From Bacteroidaceae bacterium (GTDB lineage: Bacteria > Bacteroidota > Bacteroidia > Bacteroidales > Bacteroidaceae): a stretch of 51,383 nucleotides of DNA. Under the pieces are notes generated by a model. That model ran no database searches. It worked only from the letters and a program-made list of their open reading frames with translations, and was not told the DNA's origin. Each line of letters begins with the position of its first letter. Position 1 is the stretch's first letter. The DNA is taken from positions 1 through 51,383 of the forward strand of contig JAFUVM010000057.1 of assembly GCA_017483665.1 (NCBI GenBank). The letters run 5' to 3'. Shown here piece after piece: positions 26,440 to 34,218 of the stretch. A program made the position numbers and the translations under genes.

Positions 26440-26447
26440 TATCTTTG
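26440..26447 (+). promoter_or_regulatory. -7 promoter box for the Gfo/Idh/MocA gene
   Basis: TATCTTTG followed by TGG lies 55 bases before the ATG at 26502. It fits the Bacteroidota -7 consensus. Upstream, 26390-26437 is an AT-rich tandem-like stretch of ATTATGAATTA words. Confidence 0.55.
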
Positions 26448-26501
26448 TGGCACAAAACGGAAATAAAGAGAAATAAGTATCGAGTGACAAAAAACTTTAC
26501 C

Positions 26502-27668
26502 ATGACAGAAAGGAAACTCAGAATGGGCATGATTGGCGGCGGCGGGAACGCTATGATAGGCCCCATCCATCTGCGCGCAGCATTGATGGAGAACGACATC
26601 GAACTTGTATGCGGTTGCTTCAGCCGCAACTACCAGACGTCCCTCGCCACAGGACAGGCATGGCATGTTCCCGAAGAGCGCATCTATCATGACTATCGTG
26701 AGATGCTGGAGAAGGAAGCTTCCCTGCCGAAGGGAGAGCGCATGGACTTCGTGACCATCGTGACGCCCAATAAGGTGCATTACGAGCAGGCCGCCCTGGC
26801 GCTCGACCTTGGGTTCGACGTCGTGCTGGACAAGCCGATGACCTTCTCCCTGGAGGAAGCCTTGAAGCTGCAGGAGAAGGTGGAGCGGACAGGACTCACA
26901 CTCGCCCTTACCCACACCTATTCCGGCTATCCTGCCATCAAGGAGATGAAGACGCGCATTGCCGAGGGGCAGTTGGGCAAGTTGCGCCGCGTTTATGTAG
27001 AGTACACGCAAGGTTGGCTCTCTCAGCGCATCGAGTTGGAGGGCGGCAACAATGCCGGCTGGCGCACCGACCCCAACCAGTCGGGCAAAGGAGGCTGCAT
27101 CGGCGACATCGGCACCCATGCCTGGCACCTGTCGGAGTACGTGACGGGCGAGAAGGTTGTGGAGCTTTGTGCCGAACTCAACACGTTCGTCGATGGACGC
27201 CTCAACGACGACGATGCGGCAGCTTTCCTGCACTATACGAACGGCGTCAAGGGCGTGCTGCATGCCACTCAGATTGCCGCGGGCGAGGAGAACAGGCTCT
27301 CCATTCGTGTTTATGGCGAGAGGGGCGGCCTGGAGTGGCACCAGATGGAACCCAACACGCTGATAGCGCGCTGGGCCGACCGTCCCACGGAACTGATCCG
27401 AACGGGCAACGGCTATATGTGCGACCTGGCAAAGTGGAACACACGAACCCCAGGCGGGCATCCCGAAGGCTACATCGAAGCCTTTGCAAACATCTACCGC
27501 AACTTCGCGGCGACGGTTCGCGCCAAAGCAAAAGGAGAGACGCCTTCGCCGGAATGTCAGGATTTCCCTAATGTCTATGACGGCGTGCGCGGACTGCAGT
27601 TCATCGAGACGATGGTGGCGTCCGGCGGAAGCAAGGATAGCAAGTGGGTAAGTTGGATTAAGGATTAA
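26502..27668 (+). CDS. Gfo/Idh/MocA-family NAD(P)-dependent oxidoreductase
   Basis: The 388-residue protein starts MTERKLRMGMIGGGG; an earlier in-frame start lies inside the AT-rich repeat upstream of the promoter box and is rejected. The Rossmann fingerprint MGMIGGGGNAMIG occupies residues 8-20. Family hallmarks follow: TIVTPNKVHYEQA, then DKPMTFSLEEA (the EKP-like lysine), and THTYSGYPAI. The C-terminal part has GGCIGDIGTHAWHLSEYVTG, with the GTHAWHL histidines that serve as catalytic/metal-near residues in relatives. It probably oxidises or reduces a sugar or inositol-type alcohol. It is convergent with the CDF gene; a bidirectional stem contains both stops. No obvious operon partner. Confidence 0.9.
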   Translation: MTERKLRMGMIGGGGNAMIGPIHLRAALMENDIELVCGCFSRNYQTSLATGQAWHVPEERIYHDYREMLEKEASLPKGERMDFVTIVTPNKVHYEQAALALDLGFDVVLDKPMTFSLEEALKLQEKVERTGLTLALTHTYSGYPAIKEMKTRIAEGQLGKLRRVYVEYTQGWLSQRIELEGGNNAGWRTDPNQSGKGGCIGDIGTHAWHLSEYVTGEKVVELCAELNTFVDGRLNDDDAAAFLHYTNGVKGVLHATQIAAGEENRLSIRVYGERGGLEWHQMEPNTLIARWADRPTELIRTGNGYMCDLAKWNTRTPGGHPEGYIEAFANIYRNFAATVRAKAKGETPSPECQDFPNVYDGVRGLQFIETMVASGGSKDSKWVSWIKD

Positions 27669-27732
27669 AGATTATGGTTTGATACAAGATAACAGTCGCA
27701 AAGCAAATGACTTTAGTCTTTAATCCCTAATC
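27656..27732. terminator. Bidirectional terminator holding both stop codons
   Basis: GATTAAGGATTAAAGA (27656-27671) pairs with TCTTTAATCCCTAATC (27717-27732), with one mismatch. Both genes converging here end in a GAT codon and a stop (TAA for the oxidoreductase, TAG for the CDF gene) inside the arms. The 45-base loop contains no gene. Confidence 0.65.
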
Positions 27733-28614
27733 AGGAAGCGGTTCCACATGGACGATGACATGCGTCTCTTCGCCATAGTGTTTCTTCAGGAGATCCTCCA
27801 CTTCCGATGCTTTGTCGTGGGCTTGACGCAGGGATATGTCGGCATCCATGAGTATGTGCAGCTCGATGGCGTAGTGGCTTCCGATGCGACGTGTGCGCAG
27901 GTCGTGGGGCTCTTCCACGCCGGGGACGGATGCAGCCAGCCGGAGCATTTCCTGTTCCACCTCGTCGGGAAGGGACTGTTCCGTCAGGTCGCCGATGCCG
28001 CCTCGCAGCAGAACGACTGCCACCTTGACGATGAACAGGCCGACGATGACCGATGCCAGCGGGTCGAGCACCGCCCATCGCTGCCCCAGGAAGATGGCTC
28101 CGCCGATGCCAAGAGCCGTGCCAATCGAAGAGAGGGCATCGCTGCGATGGTGCCAGGCATTGGCCTCCACAGCCTGAGAGTCCAGTTGCTTCGCCTTCCG
28201 CATCGTGTAGTGGAAGACGCCTTCCTTCAGCACGATGGAGAGGAGAGCGGCCCACAGCGCCAGCATGCCCGGGGCTTTCAGCTGCTCGCCGTTCAGCCAT
28301 GTGGCAATCTTCGCCAGTCCGCCGTAGACGATGCCTACGCTGACGGCAAGTAGCATGAAGCCGATGAGGGTCTGGGCCAGCGTCTCGAACTTGCCGTGCC
28401 CGAATTCGTGCGACTTGTCTTCGGGCTTTCCGCTGATGTGGACAAAGACGAGCACCACCACATCCGTCACGAAGTCGCTGAGCGAATGGACAGCATCGGC
28501 CACCATTGCGGCGCTGTGCCCCATGATGCCTGCCACGAACTTGAAGGCCAGGAGCAGCACGTTCATCGCTCCGCCCCATAGTGTTACCTTATATATTTCC
28601 TTGCTTCTGTCCAT
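27727..28614 (-). CDS. CDF-family cation exporter (FieF/ZitB-type)
   Basis: The 295-residue inner-membrane protein exports divalent metals (Zn, Fe, Cd or Mn) in exchange for protons. The HxxxD metal site is seen as HSLSDFVTD in helix 2, with HEFGHGKFE following, and the second DxxxD/HxxxD half as HHRSDALSS in helix 5. The cytoplasmic C-terminal domain ends HVIVHVEPLPD. An upstream in-frame ATG at 28632 would lie about at the predicted transcription start (box 28637-28644), so 28614 (MDRSKEIYKV) is preferred, though either is possible. Metal specificity is not readable. Confidence 0.92.
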   Translation of the reverse strand: MDRSKEIYKVTLWGGAMNVLLLAFKFVAGIMGHSAAMVADAVHSLSDFVTDVVVLVFVHISGKPEDKSHEFGHGKFETLAQTLIGFMLLAVSVGIVYGGLAKIATWLNGEQLKAPGMLALWAALLSIVLKEGVFHYTMRKAKQLDSQAVEANAWHHRSDALSSIGTALGIGGAIFLGQRWAVLDPLASVIVGLFIVKVAVVLLRGGIGDLTEQSLPDEVEQEMLRLAASVPGVEEPHDLRTRRIGSHYAIELHILMDADISLRQAHDKASEVEDLLKKHYGEETHVIVHVEPLPD

Positions 28615-28636
28615 TGAGGAATGCTTATCCACGGCA

Positions 28637-28644
28637 CAAAGTTA
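28637..28644 (-). promoter_or_regulatory. -7 promoter box of the CDF gene
   Basis: On the minus strand this reads TAACTTTG, a match to TAnnTTTG, 22 bases before the chosen start codon. The leader would be very short. Confidence 0.5.
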
Positions 28645-28659
28645 CGAAGAATAATTAAT

Positions 28660-29163
28660 ATTGAGAAGAGAAAAGCGAAAAAACATTTCTTGCCGCATCT
28701 GACGTTTTGCTGCGAAAAACGCCGTTTCGCTTACTTTGCCGTTTGGGGCCGACCGCTCAGGAGCGCGTAAAATCCCCGCGCTGGCACTTTTGTCCACCCG
28801 AACCAAAAGACGCGCTTAAATCGAAAGAATCCCGTAACCACCTGACCCCCAAGTATCAATTTTTCATTTTTCATTGTTCATTTTTAATTTTTCATCGCCG
28901 TTTTGCCATCTCTACAAGGCAAAATGCGCACTTTTCCCCCGCTTTTCGGCATTTTCCGACGCGAAATTTCACCCGACACGACGCGGGGTATTTTCCGACA
29001 CGGCACGTCGTGATGCCCCTCACGGCACGTCGTGTTGAAATCCACCGCACGCCGTGCCGCCCGAAACGGCGTGTTTCTCCGCCTTTTTCGCCCCTGGGAA
29101 AACTGACAATATGAAAGCGTCGGGATGGTTTCTGTAACATCCTGCCCGCTCTGGCAGAAACGA
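28660..29163. other. Gene-free spacer with repeated CGGCACGTCGTG words
   Basis: About 500 bases carry no supported gene. Part is an AT-rich word array (ATTTTTCATTTTTCATTG, 28859-28893). The rest is GC-rich with ACGGCACGTCGTG twice (about 29001-29013 and 29022-29034), preceded by GACACGACGCGG, plus several GCCGT half-sites. An open frame at 28707-29114 reads like translated repeat (Arg/His/Pro-rich) and has no family features. The words can form short hairpins, but no single clear structure stands out. Confidence 0.55.
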
Positions 29164-29204
29164 AAAGAAGCGATGCGCCACACGAAATGGCACATCGCTT
29201 CTTT
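29164..29204. terminator. Strong hairpin terminator of the C1B peptidase gene
   Basis: AAAGAAGCGATG (29164-29175) pairs perfectly with CATCGCTTCTTT (29193-29204), extended inward by GCCA/TGGC, around the loop CACGAAA. On the minus strand the stem is followed by a T-rich run (TTTTCGTTTC). It lies 25 bases beyond the peptidase stop. Confidence 0.75.
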
Positions 29205-29228
29205 CACATTGTATTGATTCTCCCCAAA

Positions 29229-30449
29229 TCAGAAGCCGAGCTTCTTGCGGATGTCCTTGGGGACGGCGTTCTTGTTGATGACGATGTTCATGGTCTTGTA
29301 GGCTGCATAGGGCTGGCTGACGTACCAGAAGCCCTTGAACGGGCCGGTCTCGCCCCAGGAGTTCTTCATCATGAAGTACTCCTTGCCGAACTGATCCTTA
29401 GCGAGTCCGTAGATGAGCATGCCGTGGTCGTCGGTCGTCTGCCAGTTGTCGTAGCCTTCCTGACGCATCTCCTGCGTGATGGTCTTCTCGGCGTTGGCGC
29501 TGACGATGACTTCCTCGCGGGTGCTCTTCTCGCCGGTCCAGCGGGCCTGGTCGCTGCCCACTTCCTTGCCCTGGAACTTTGTGTCGGGCACCATAGCCAC
29601 GCTCTTGTTGACACCACCTCGGCGGCTGAAGCCGTCCTCGCTGACGTCGGCACCCCAAGCGAAGGTCCAGCCGTTCTTCACAGCCTCGTACATGACGCGC
29701 ATCAGCTCGTCGAGAGGCAGGTTGTAGCTGCTTGCCCAGCGCCAGTTGTCCTGTATCTCCAGGATGAAGCTGCTGTAGAAGGGGTGGTGAGTGTAGCTGG
29801 TCAGGCTCACGTAGTCGTTGGCGTCGAGCTTGAGATAGTCCTTGACGAAGCTCTGCGGCGTGTACTGCTTGCCCTTGTACTCAAATTCGGTGGGGCACTT
29901 GCCGAAGTAGCTGTCCAGCATAGCCTGATGGGCTTCCTTCCAAGCCTTCGGGTAGATCTTCTTGGCGTTGGACGTGGCGATGGACTTCAGGTAAGCCTCC
30001 ATCGGGGGGAAGAACTGGCCGAAGTTGAAGAGAGAGTCGCCGTAGCCGGTGATGGGGTAGGGCATCAGTCCCTCGGGGATGAGGCCGTAGTGCTCCATGC
30101 AGTAGAGAGCGTCCTCGAACGAACCGCCCTGGCTGAAGCTGGCGTCGCCGTGGGTGCGGACATGCTTGTCGGCGCGGTCGACGTAAGTCTTGCTGACGAG
30201 GAACGACTCGCAAAGGTCGATGTCGTCCTTCAGGGCCGGGTTCTTCTTGATGGCTTCACTCTCCAGGAAGGCCAGCGAAGAGTAGGCCCAGCAGGTACCG
30301 CTGCTGTTCTGGTTCTTGATACTGGTGACGGGTTGCTCGATGATAGTGGTGAAGGTGAGGGTGTCCTCGGTAGCCTTCTTCTCCTCGTCCTGTGCAAAGG
30401 CGGGTGCTGCGAGCAGAGTTGCAGCTGCAAGTGCGAAAAACTTTTTCAT
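29229..30449 (-). CDS. Secreted C1B (bleomycin hydrolase/PepC-like) cysteine peptidase
   Basis: The signal MKKFFALAAATLLAAPAFAQ shows export. The papain-like triad is present: catalytic Cys in QNSSGTCWAYSS (near residue 53), His in TTDDHGMLIYG, and Asn in MKNSWGETG. C1B family insertions (LCESFLVSKTYVDRADKHVR; GGSFEDALYCMEHYG) are recognisable. At 406 residues it is near family length. Family members are usually cytoplasmic aminopeptidases, so a signal peptide is a noteworthy feature that also occurs in the paralogue at 37253-38620. It lies downstream of the Xaa-Pro aminopeptidase gene on the same strand and may share its transcript. Confidence 0.88.
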   Translation of the reverse strand: MKKFFALAAATLLAAPAFAQDEEKKATEDTLTFTTIIEQPVTSIKNQNSSGTCWAYSSLAFLESEAIKKNPALKDDIDLCESFLVSKTYVDRADKHVRTHGDASFSQGGSFEDALYCMEHYGLIPEGLMPYPITGYGDSLFNFGQFFPPMEAYLKSIATSNAKKIYPKAWKEAHQAMLDSYFGKCPTEFEYKGKQYTPQSFVKDYLKLDANDYVSLTSYTHHPFYSSFILEIQDNWRWASSYNLPLDELMRVMYEAVKNGWTFAWGADVSEDGFSRRGGVNKSVAMVPDTKFQGKEVGSDQARWTGEKSTREEVIVSANAEKTITQEMRQEGYDNWQTTDDHGMLIYGLAKDQFGKEYFMMKNSWGETGPFKGFWYVSQPYAAYKTMNIVINKNAVPKDIRKKLGF

Positions 30450-30469
30450 ATTTTGAATGTTGTGTTTAT

Positions 30470-30531
30470 AGATTTTGAATTTTGAGTTTAATGTTTTTGA
30501 ATTTTGAATTTATTAATTTTGAATTCTATTA
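30470..30531 (-). repeat. AT-rich tandem word starting at the aminopeptidase P stop
   Basis: The spacer consists of TTGAATTT-like words (TTTTGAATTTTGAATTT) repeated several times. On the minus strand the aminopeptidase stop TAA leads straight into TAGAATTCAAAATTAATAA, then more AATTCAAAA words. No promoter box is clear within it. Confidence 0.65.
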
Positions 30532-31893
30532 ATATGGAATCCTCTCTTTCCCCAGGTATCGGCAGCCGTCGGCGGTGATGAGGATGTCGTCCTCGATGCG
30601 GATGCCGCCAAAGTCCTTGTAGGTCTCCAGCTTGTCGAAGTTGAGGAACTCGGCGCAGTGTCCCTTGGCACGCCATTCGTCGATGAGCGCCGGGATGAAG
30701 TAGATGCCCGGCTCGTCCGTTACGACAAAGCCCTCCTGCAGGCGGCGACCCATGCGCAGGCAGTTCGTGCCGAACTGTTCCAGATTGGGGCGCACCTCAT
30801 TGTCGAAGCCGACGTAGGTCTGCCCGAGGCCCTCCATGTCGTGGACATCCATGCCCATCATGTGACCCAGGCCGTGCGGCATGAACATGGCATGAGCGCC
30901 GGCACGGACAGCTTCCTCCGTATCGCCCTTCATCAGGCCAAGCTCCTTGAGGCGGTCCGTCATCATGCGGCAGACGCCGAAGTGTACGTCCCACCACTTC
31001 ACACCCGGTGCGGCAAGCGTCAAGGCGTAGTCGTGACAGTCCCGGACGATGCTGTATATCTCCTGCTGGCGCTGGGTGAACTGGCCGCTGATGGGTGTCG
31101 TGCGGGTATTGTCGCTGCAATAGTTCTCGTTGGTCTCGGCTCCGGCGTCGCACAGAAGCAAGCGTCCTGCTTCCAGAGGCCGCGGGCTGGGGTAGCCGTG
31201 CATGATTTCGCCGTGCATCGTGACGATGCTCGGGAAGCTGACCATGCAGCCGTAGCTGCTGGCAATGCCGCTTATCCTGCCTGCTATCTCCTGCTCCGTC
31301 ACACCCTCGCGGCACATCTTAATAGCCGTGGTGTGCATCTCGTAGCCGATGGCACAGGCACGCTCTATCTCGGCTATCTCGCCGGCGCTCTTCACGGCAC
31401 GCTGGTCGATGACAGCCTTGATGAGCTCCACGCTGGCTGCCTCCCTTTGCTGTGAGGGATGGATGCCCAGCATGTCCATGAGCTGAATCATGTGGTCGTG
31501 GCGGTAGGGCGGCAGGAAGTGGATGCGCTGGCCGCTGGCCTTGGCCTTCCCGAGGAAATCGGGAAGCGCACTCATGGGTATGGTCTCTGCTATGCCCGTC
31601 TCGGCTGCCATGTCTGCCACGCTGTCCACCGAGCCGAACCAGACACTGTCGTCGATGTCGATGTCGTCGCCCACGAGGTACTCGCGGTTGTTGTCAACGT
31701 CGATGATGCCGGCAAGTCCTTCGCGATGCAGCCCGTAGAAATACAGGAACGAGCTGTCCTGACGGAAACGGTAGACGTTGCTGGGATAGTTGGCGGGCGA
31801 GTCGTTGTTGCCCATGAGCAGGATGATGCCCGAGCCTATGCGCTCCTTGAGCAGCCGGCGGCGCTCGGCGTATGTGTTCTTGTCAAATAACAT
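30529..31893 (-). CDS. pepP: Xaa-Pro aminopeptidase (aminopeptidase P, M24B)
   Basis: The 454-residue cytoplasmic enzyme removes an N-terminal residue next to proline. The N-terminal non-catalytic domain starts MLFDKNTYAERRRLL. The pita-bread catalytic half shows all five metal ligands: D in LLLCDAGAE, D in SDNTRTTP, H in MPHGLGHMMG, E in TDEPGIYFIP and E in GGIRIEDDILI. There is no signal peptide. Only 3 bases separate it from the mannanase stop, so they are almost surely co-transcribed, although a functional link between mannan and dipeptide release is not obvious. Confidence 0.92.
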   Translation of the reverse strand: MLFDKNTYAERRRLLKERIGSGIILLMGNNDSPANYPSNVYRFRQDSSFLYFYGLHREGLAGIIDVDNNREYLVGDDIDIDDSVWFGSVDSVADMAAETGIAETIPMSALPDFLGKAKASGQRIHFLPPYRHDHMIQLMDMLGIHPSQQREAASVELIKAVIDQRAVKSAGEIAEIERACAIGYEMHTTAIKMCREGVTEQEIAGRISGIASSYGCMVSFPSIVTMHGEIMHGYPSPRPLEAGRLLLCDAGAETNENYCSDNTRTTPISGQFTQRQQEIYSIVRDCHDYALTLAAPGVKWWDVHFGVCRMMTDRLKELGLMKGDTEEAVRAGAHAMFMPHGLGHMMGMDVHDMEGLGQTYVGFDNEVRPNLEQFGTNCLRMGRRLQEGFVVTDEPGIYFIPALIDEWRAKGHCAEFLNFDKLETYKDFGGIRIEDDILITADGCRYLGKERIPY

Positions 31894-31896
31894 ATG

Positions 31897-33222
31897 TTAT
31901 TGTTTTAATTTTTCTGTAGCCTGACGAATGACTTCGAGGGTCGTTGTGTCGCTGGCAAAGACGGCATTGAGGCCTTGCTCCTCCTGTGCCGGGTCGCCTA
32001 CGTAGTCGTCCCAGCGCTGCCAGCGGACGTGCTCGGGCTGTGCGTAGCCGCCCCAAGCCCAGAAGCAACATGCCTGGAGCTTTCCTTCCTCCATCAGGCC
32101 GAAGACGTACTCGTAGTACATGTCGCGACCCTGTGTAGTCGAATTGAGCTCGATGCGATAGCCGTCGCGAGGATAGCCGAACTCTTCCAGGACAATCGGT
32201 TTGTTCAGGTCCTTCACATAGTTCCAGCAACGGTCCATGTAGATGTGAGTCTGGCGGGCAGCATAGGGTACGCTGTCCACAACGGAGCTTTCGCCGTTCT
32301 TCGCCAGACCAACCTCGAGGGGACCGCTGGCCGGGCCGAGCCAATGCCAGTTGTAGGGCCAGATGTGGATGCAGACGTAGTCAATCTCGGGGAAGGCATG
32401 AACCTGGCGGAACAGGTCGGGATCCTCTTCGCAGCCCTCGAGACCTTCGCTGCCGGTGGTGACGAGATGGTTCTGGTCGAGGCTCTTGATGAGCTTCGCC
32501 TGCTCCTCAACCCATTGGGCAAAGCAGGCTTTCGTCACAGAGTCGCGGGCAAAGGCACGCGGTTCGTTGGCAAGTTCCCATGCCATGATGGCGGGCGATT
32601 CGGCGTAGGGCTTGCCGGTGACGGTGTTGACGCGCGATACGATGTGGCGCACATGGTTTGCTGCCATCTCCTTGGCCTTGTCGTTCTTGACGAACTGGCA
32701 GTGATAGTTTTGCGCGATGGTCCAGTCCGACCAGTCGGGCACAGGGCCGCAGCCCGCCCATTCCAGGTAGGCGCCGTATCCGCCGCTCCACTCCCAAGCG
32801 TTGTTCAGGAAGAGGACTGCCGTCATCTGGCGCTTCTCGAGCTCGGCTATCAGGTAGTCCAGGCCTTCGAGGATGGTGTCGTTATATACACCGGGTTCCG
32901 GCTGCAGGACAGGCACGACGTGCGATGCCACCGTGTCCGGACCTTCGCCTGAAGCCAGGACACGCACATTCGTGATGCCCACCTCCTGCATCAGGTCGAG
33001 CTCCTTCTGCAGGCGTTCGCGGTCGCCGCCCTGACCTTCGCTGGCCAGCACTGCGCCATACCAGAAGTTCGCGCCGATGAACTTGTACTCAGTCTCGCCA
33101 CGATAGAACTTGCCGTCGCGGACCTGTACGAAATCTGAACACTCTACTGCCTTGTTGCTCTGCTGGCAGGCATACATACCTGCCAAGGCAATCACGGCAA
33201 GGAAATAAACGATACGCTTCAT
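31897..33222 (-). CDS. Endo-beta-1,4-mannanase lipoprotein (GH5)
   Basis: The lipoprotein signal ends AGMYAC with the lipid cysteine at 19. The mature part begins near the GH5 subfamily 7 motif FVQVRDGKFYRGETEYKFIG. The two catalytic Glu residues are visible: acid/base Glu220 in WELANEPR and the nucleophile in IVLEEFGYPR (346-347). CIHIWPYNWHW and WAWGG near the end are also typical of mannanases. It would cut beta-mannan or galactomannan at the cell surface or in the periplasm. An AraC regulator lies just upstream (33 bases), a likely local activator. No SusC/SusD pair is in the window, so how the oligosaccharides enter is not shown. Confidence 0.9.
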   Translation of the reverse strand: MKRIVYFLAVIALAGMYACQQSNKAVECSDFVQVRDGKFYRGETEYKFIGANFWYGAVLASEGQGGDRERLQKELDLMQEVGITNVRVLASGEGPDTVASHVVPVLQPEPGVYNDTILEGLDYLIAELEKRQMTAVLFLNNAWEWSGGYGAYLEWAGCGPVPDWSDWTIAQNYHCQFVKNDKAKEMAANHVRHIVSRVNTVTGKPYAESPAIMAWELANEPRAFARDSVTKACFAQWVEEQAKLIKSLDQNHLVTTGSEGLEGCEEDPDLFRQVHAFPEIDYVCIHIWPYNWHWLGPASGPLEVGLAKNGESSVVDSVPYAARQTHIYMDRCWNYVKDLNKPIVLEEFGYPRDGYRIELNSTTQGRDMYYEYVFGLMEEGKLQACCFWAWGGYAQPEHVRWQRWDDYVGDPAQEEQGLNAVFASDTTTLEVIRQATEKLKQ

Positions 33223-33224
33223 AT

Positions 33225-33260
33225 TAACTATGAACTATGAACTTTGAACTATGAACTAAA
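33225..33260. repeat. 8-bp tandem TATGAACT between AraC and mannanase genes
   Basis: About four copies of TATGAACT/TTTGAACT fill the 33-base spacer. On the minus strand the AraC stop TAG is the first codon of the array (TAGTTCATAGTTCAAAGTTC). Phasing of the repeat may affect expression of the mannanase. Confidence 0.75.
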
Positions 33261-34134
33261 TAATGATCTTGCTCTTGTGGTAGTTGTCGCGGAAGGCTGT
33301 GGGCGAACATCCCTTCTTCTTCTTGAAGATACGGTTGAAGTTGCTGATGTTGTTGAAGCCGCAGCTGTAGCATATCTCAGCCACGTTTGTGTTGGTGTCC
33401 ACCAGCTGGCGTGCCGCATAGCCCAGGCGGATGTCGATGATATAGTCGGAGACCGTCTTGCCGGTGCGGGTGCGGAAGAAACGGCTGAAGGCAGCGGGTG
33501 TCATGCCTGCGATGTCGGAAAGTGTCTTGAGGCGTATCTCCTGCTGGAAGTGCTGGTCGATGTATTCTTCCACGTTGCGGACGCGGCGGCTCTCGGGAGT
33601 GTTCTTCACGTTGGCAAACGTCTTGCTGGCCAGCAGGTGATAGTTGTCTTGGAGCGAAAGCTCGTAGAGTATCTCCAGCAGGGAGAGCATGCGGTAGAAG
33701 CCTGGCTGTGCCGCTGTGATGCCCGTTATCTTGCCGTAGAGCTCCATGATGGCCGGCAGTTCGAAGGCGATGCCGCGCTTTGCGTTCTCGAAGAGGACAC
33801 GCAGGCTGCTGAGCTGATTCTTCTGCAGGAACTGGTCGCCGAGCAGGTCGGGCGGGAATTGTATCGTTATCTCGTGGATGGAATGACTCTGGCAGTCGTA
33901 CTGATCCCATGTGTGCTCCAGTCCGCTGCCGACCAGCACCAGGTCGTACTTGCCGAGCACCTCGATGCTGTCGCCCACGATGCGGCGCGCCCCGTCGCAG
34001 TGTTCCACAAAGTTCAGCTCCATTTCCTCGTGCTTGTGAAGGGGATAGGTGAAGGCTTCCTTGTCGCGGTCCACCATCAGGAAACAGTCTTTCTCGCTAA
34101 GTGGTGTAACCTCGGTAATTACTTTGTCAGTCAT
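33256..34134 (-). CDS. AraC-family regulator with cupin-like sensor
   Basis: This 292-residue protein has an N-terminal cupin-like sensing domain (AFTYPLHKHEEMELNFVEHC, with the LHKHEEME metal/ligand pattern near residues 32-39) and a C-terminal pair of helix-turn-helix motifs. In the second, IRLGYAARQLVDTNTNVAEI is followed by CYSCGFNNISNFNRIFKKKK and GCSPTAFR, the AraC signature. Being immediately upstream of the mannanase, on the same strand and 33 bases away, it probably controls that gene in response to a sugar. A 6-bp inverted repeat GTGTAA-AG-TTACAC at 34166-34179, upstream, could be an autoregulatory operator or promoter part. Confidence 0.9.
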   Translation of the reverse strand: MTDKVITEVTPLSEKDCFLMVDRDKEAFTYPLHKHEEMELNFVEHCDGARRIVGDSIEVLGKYDLVLVGSGLEHTWDQYDCQSHSIHEITIQFPPDLLGDQFLQKNQLSSLRVLFENAKRGIAFELPAIMELYGKITGITAAQPGFYRMLSLLEILYELSLQDNYHLLASKTFANVKNTPESRRVRNVEEYIDQHFQQEIRLKTLSDIAGMTPAAFSRFFRTRTGKTVSDYIIDIRLGYAARQLVDTNTNVAEICYSCGFNNISNFNRIFKKKKGCSPTAFRDNYHKSKIII

Positions 34135-34165
34135 GGCAATGAAACATGAATTTCTTCTTTTTGCG

Positions 34166-34179
34166 GTGTAAAGTTACAC
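34166..34179. promoter_or_regulatory. Inverted repeat GTGTAA-AG-TTACAC upstream of the AraC gene
   Basis: A perfect 6-bp palindrome with a 2-base centre lies 32 bases before the AraC start. On the minus strand it contains TAACTTTA, one base off the TAnnTTTG box, so it may combine promoter and operator. Binding protein unknown. Confidence 0.4.
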
Positions 34180-34218
34180 TTTTTTGTTAAGAATTACAAG
34201 TTTAGCGACAAAGAAATG

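Noticed and set aside
28707-29114. 135-codon plus-strand open frame in a gene-free spacer
   Set aside because: Arg/His/Pro/Phe-rich translation of repeat words; no promoter-linked start, no homologous motif.
29187-30485. 432-codon plus-strand open frame
   Set aside because: Antisense of the C1B peptidase gene with full catalytic triad.
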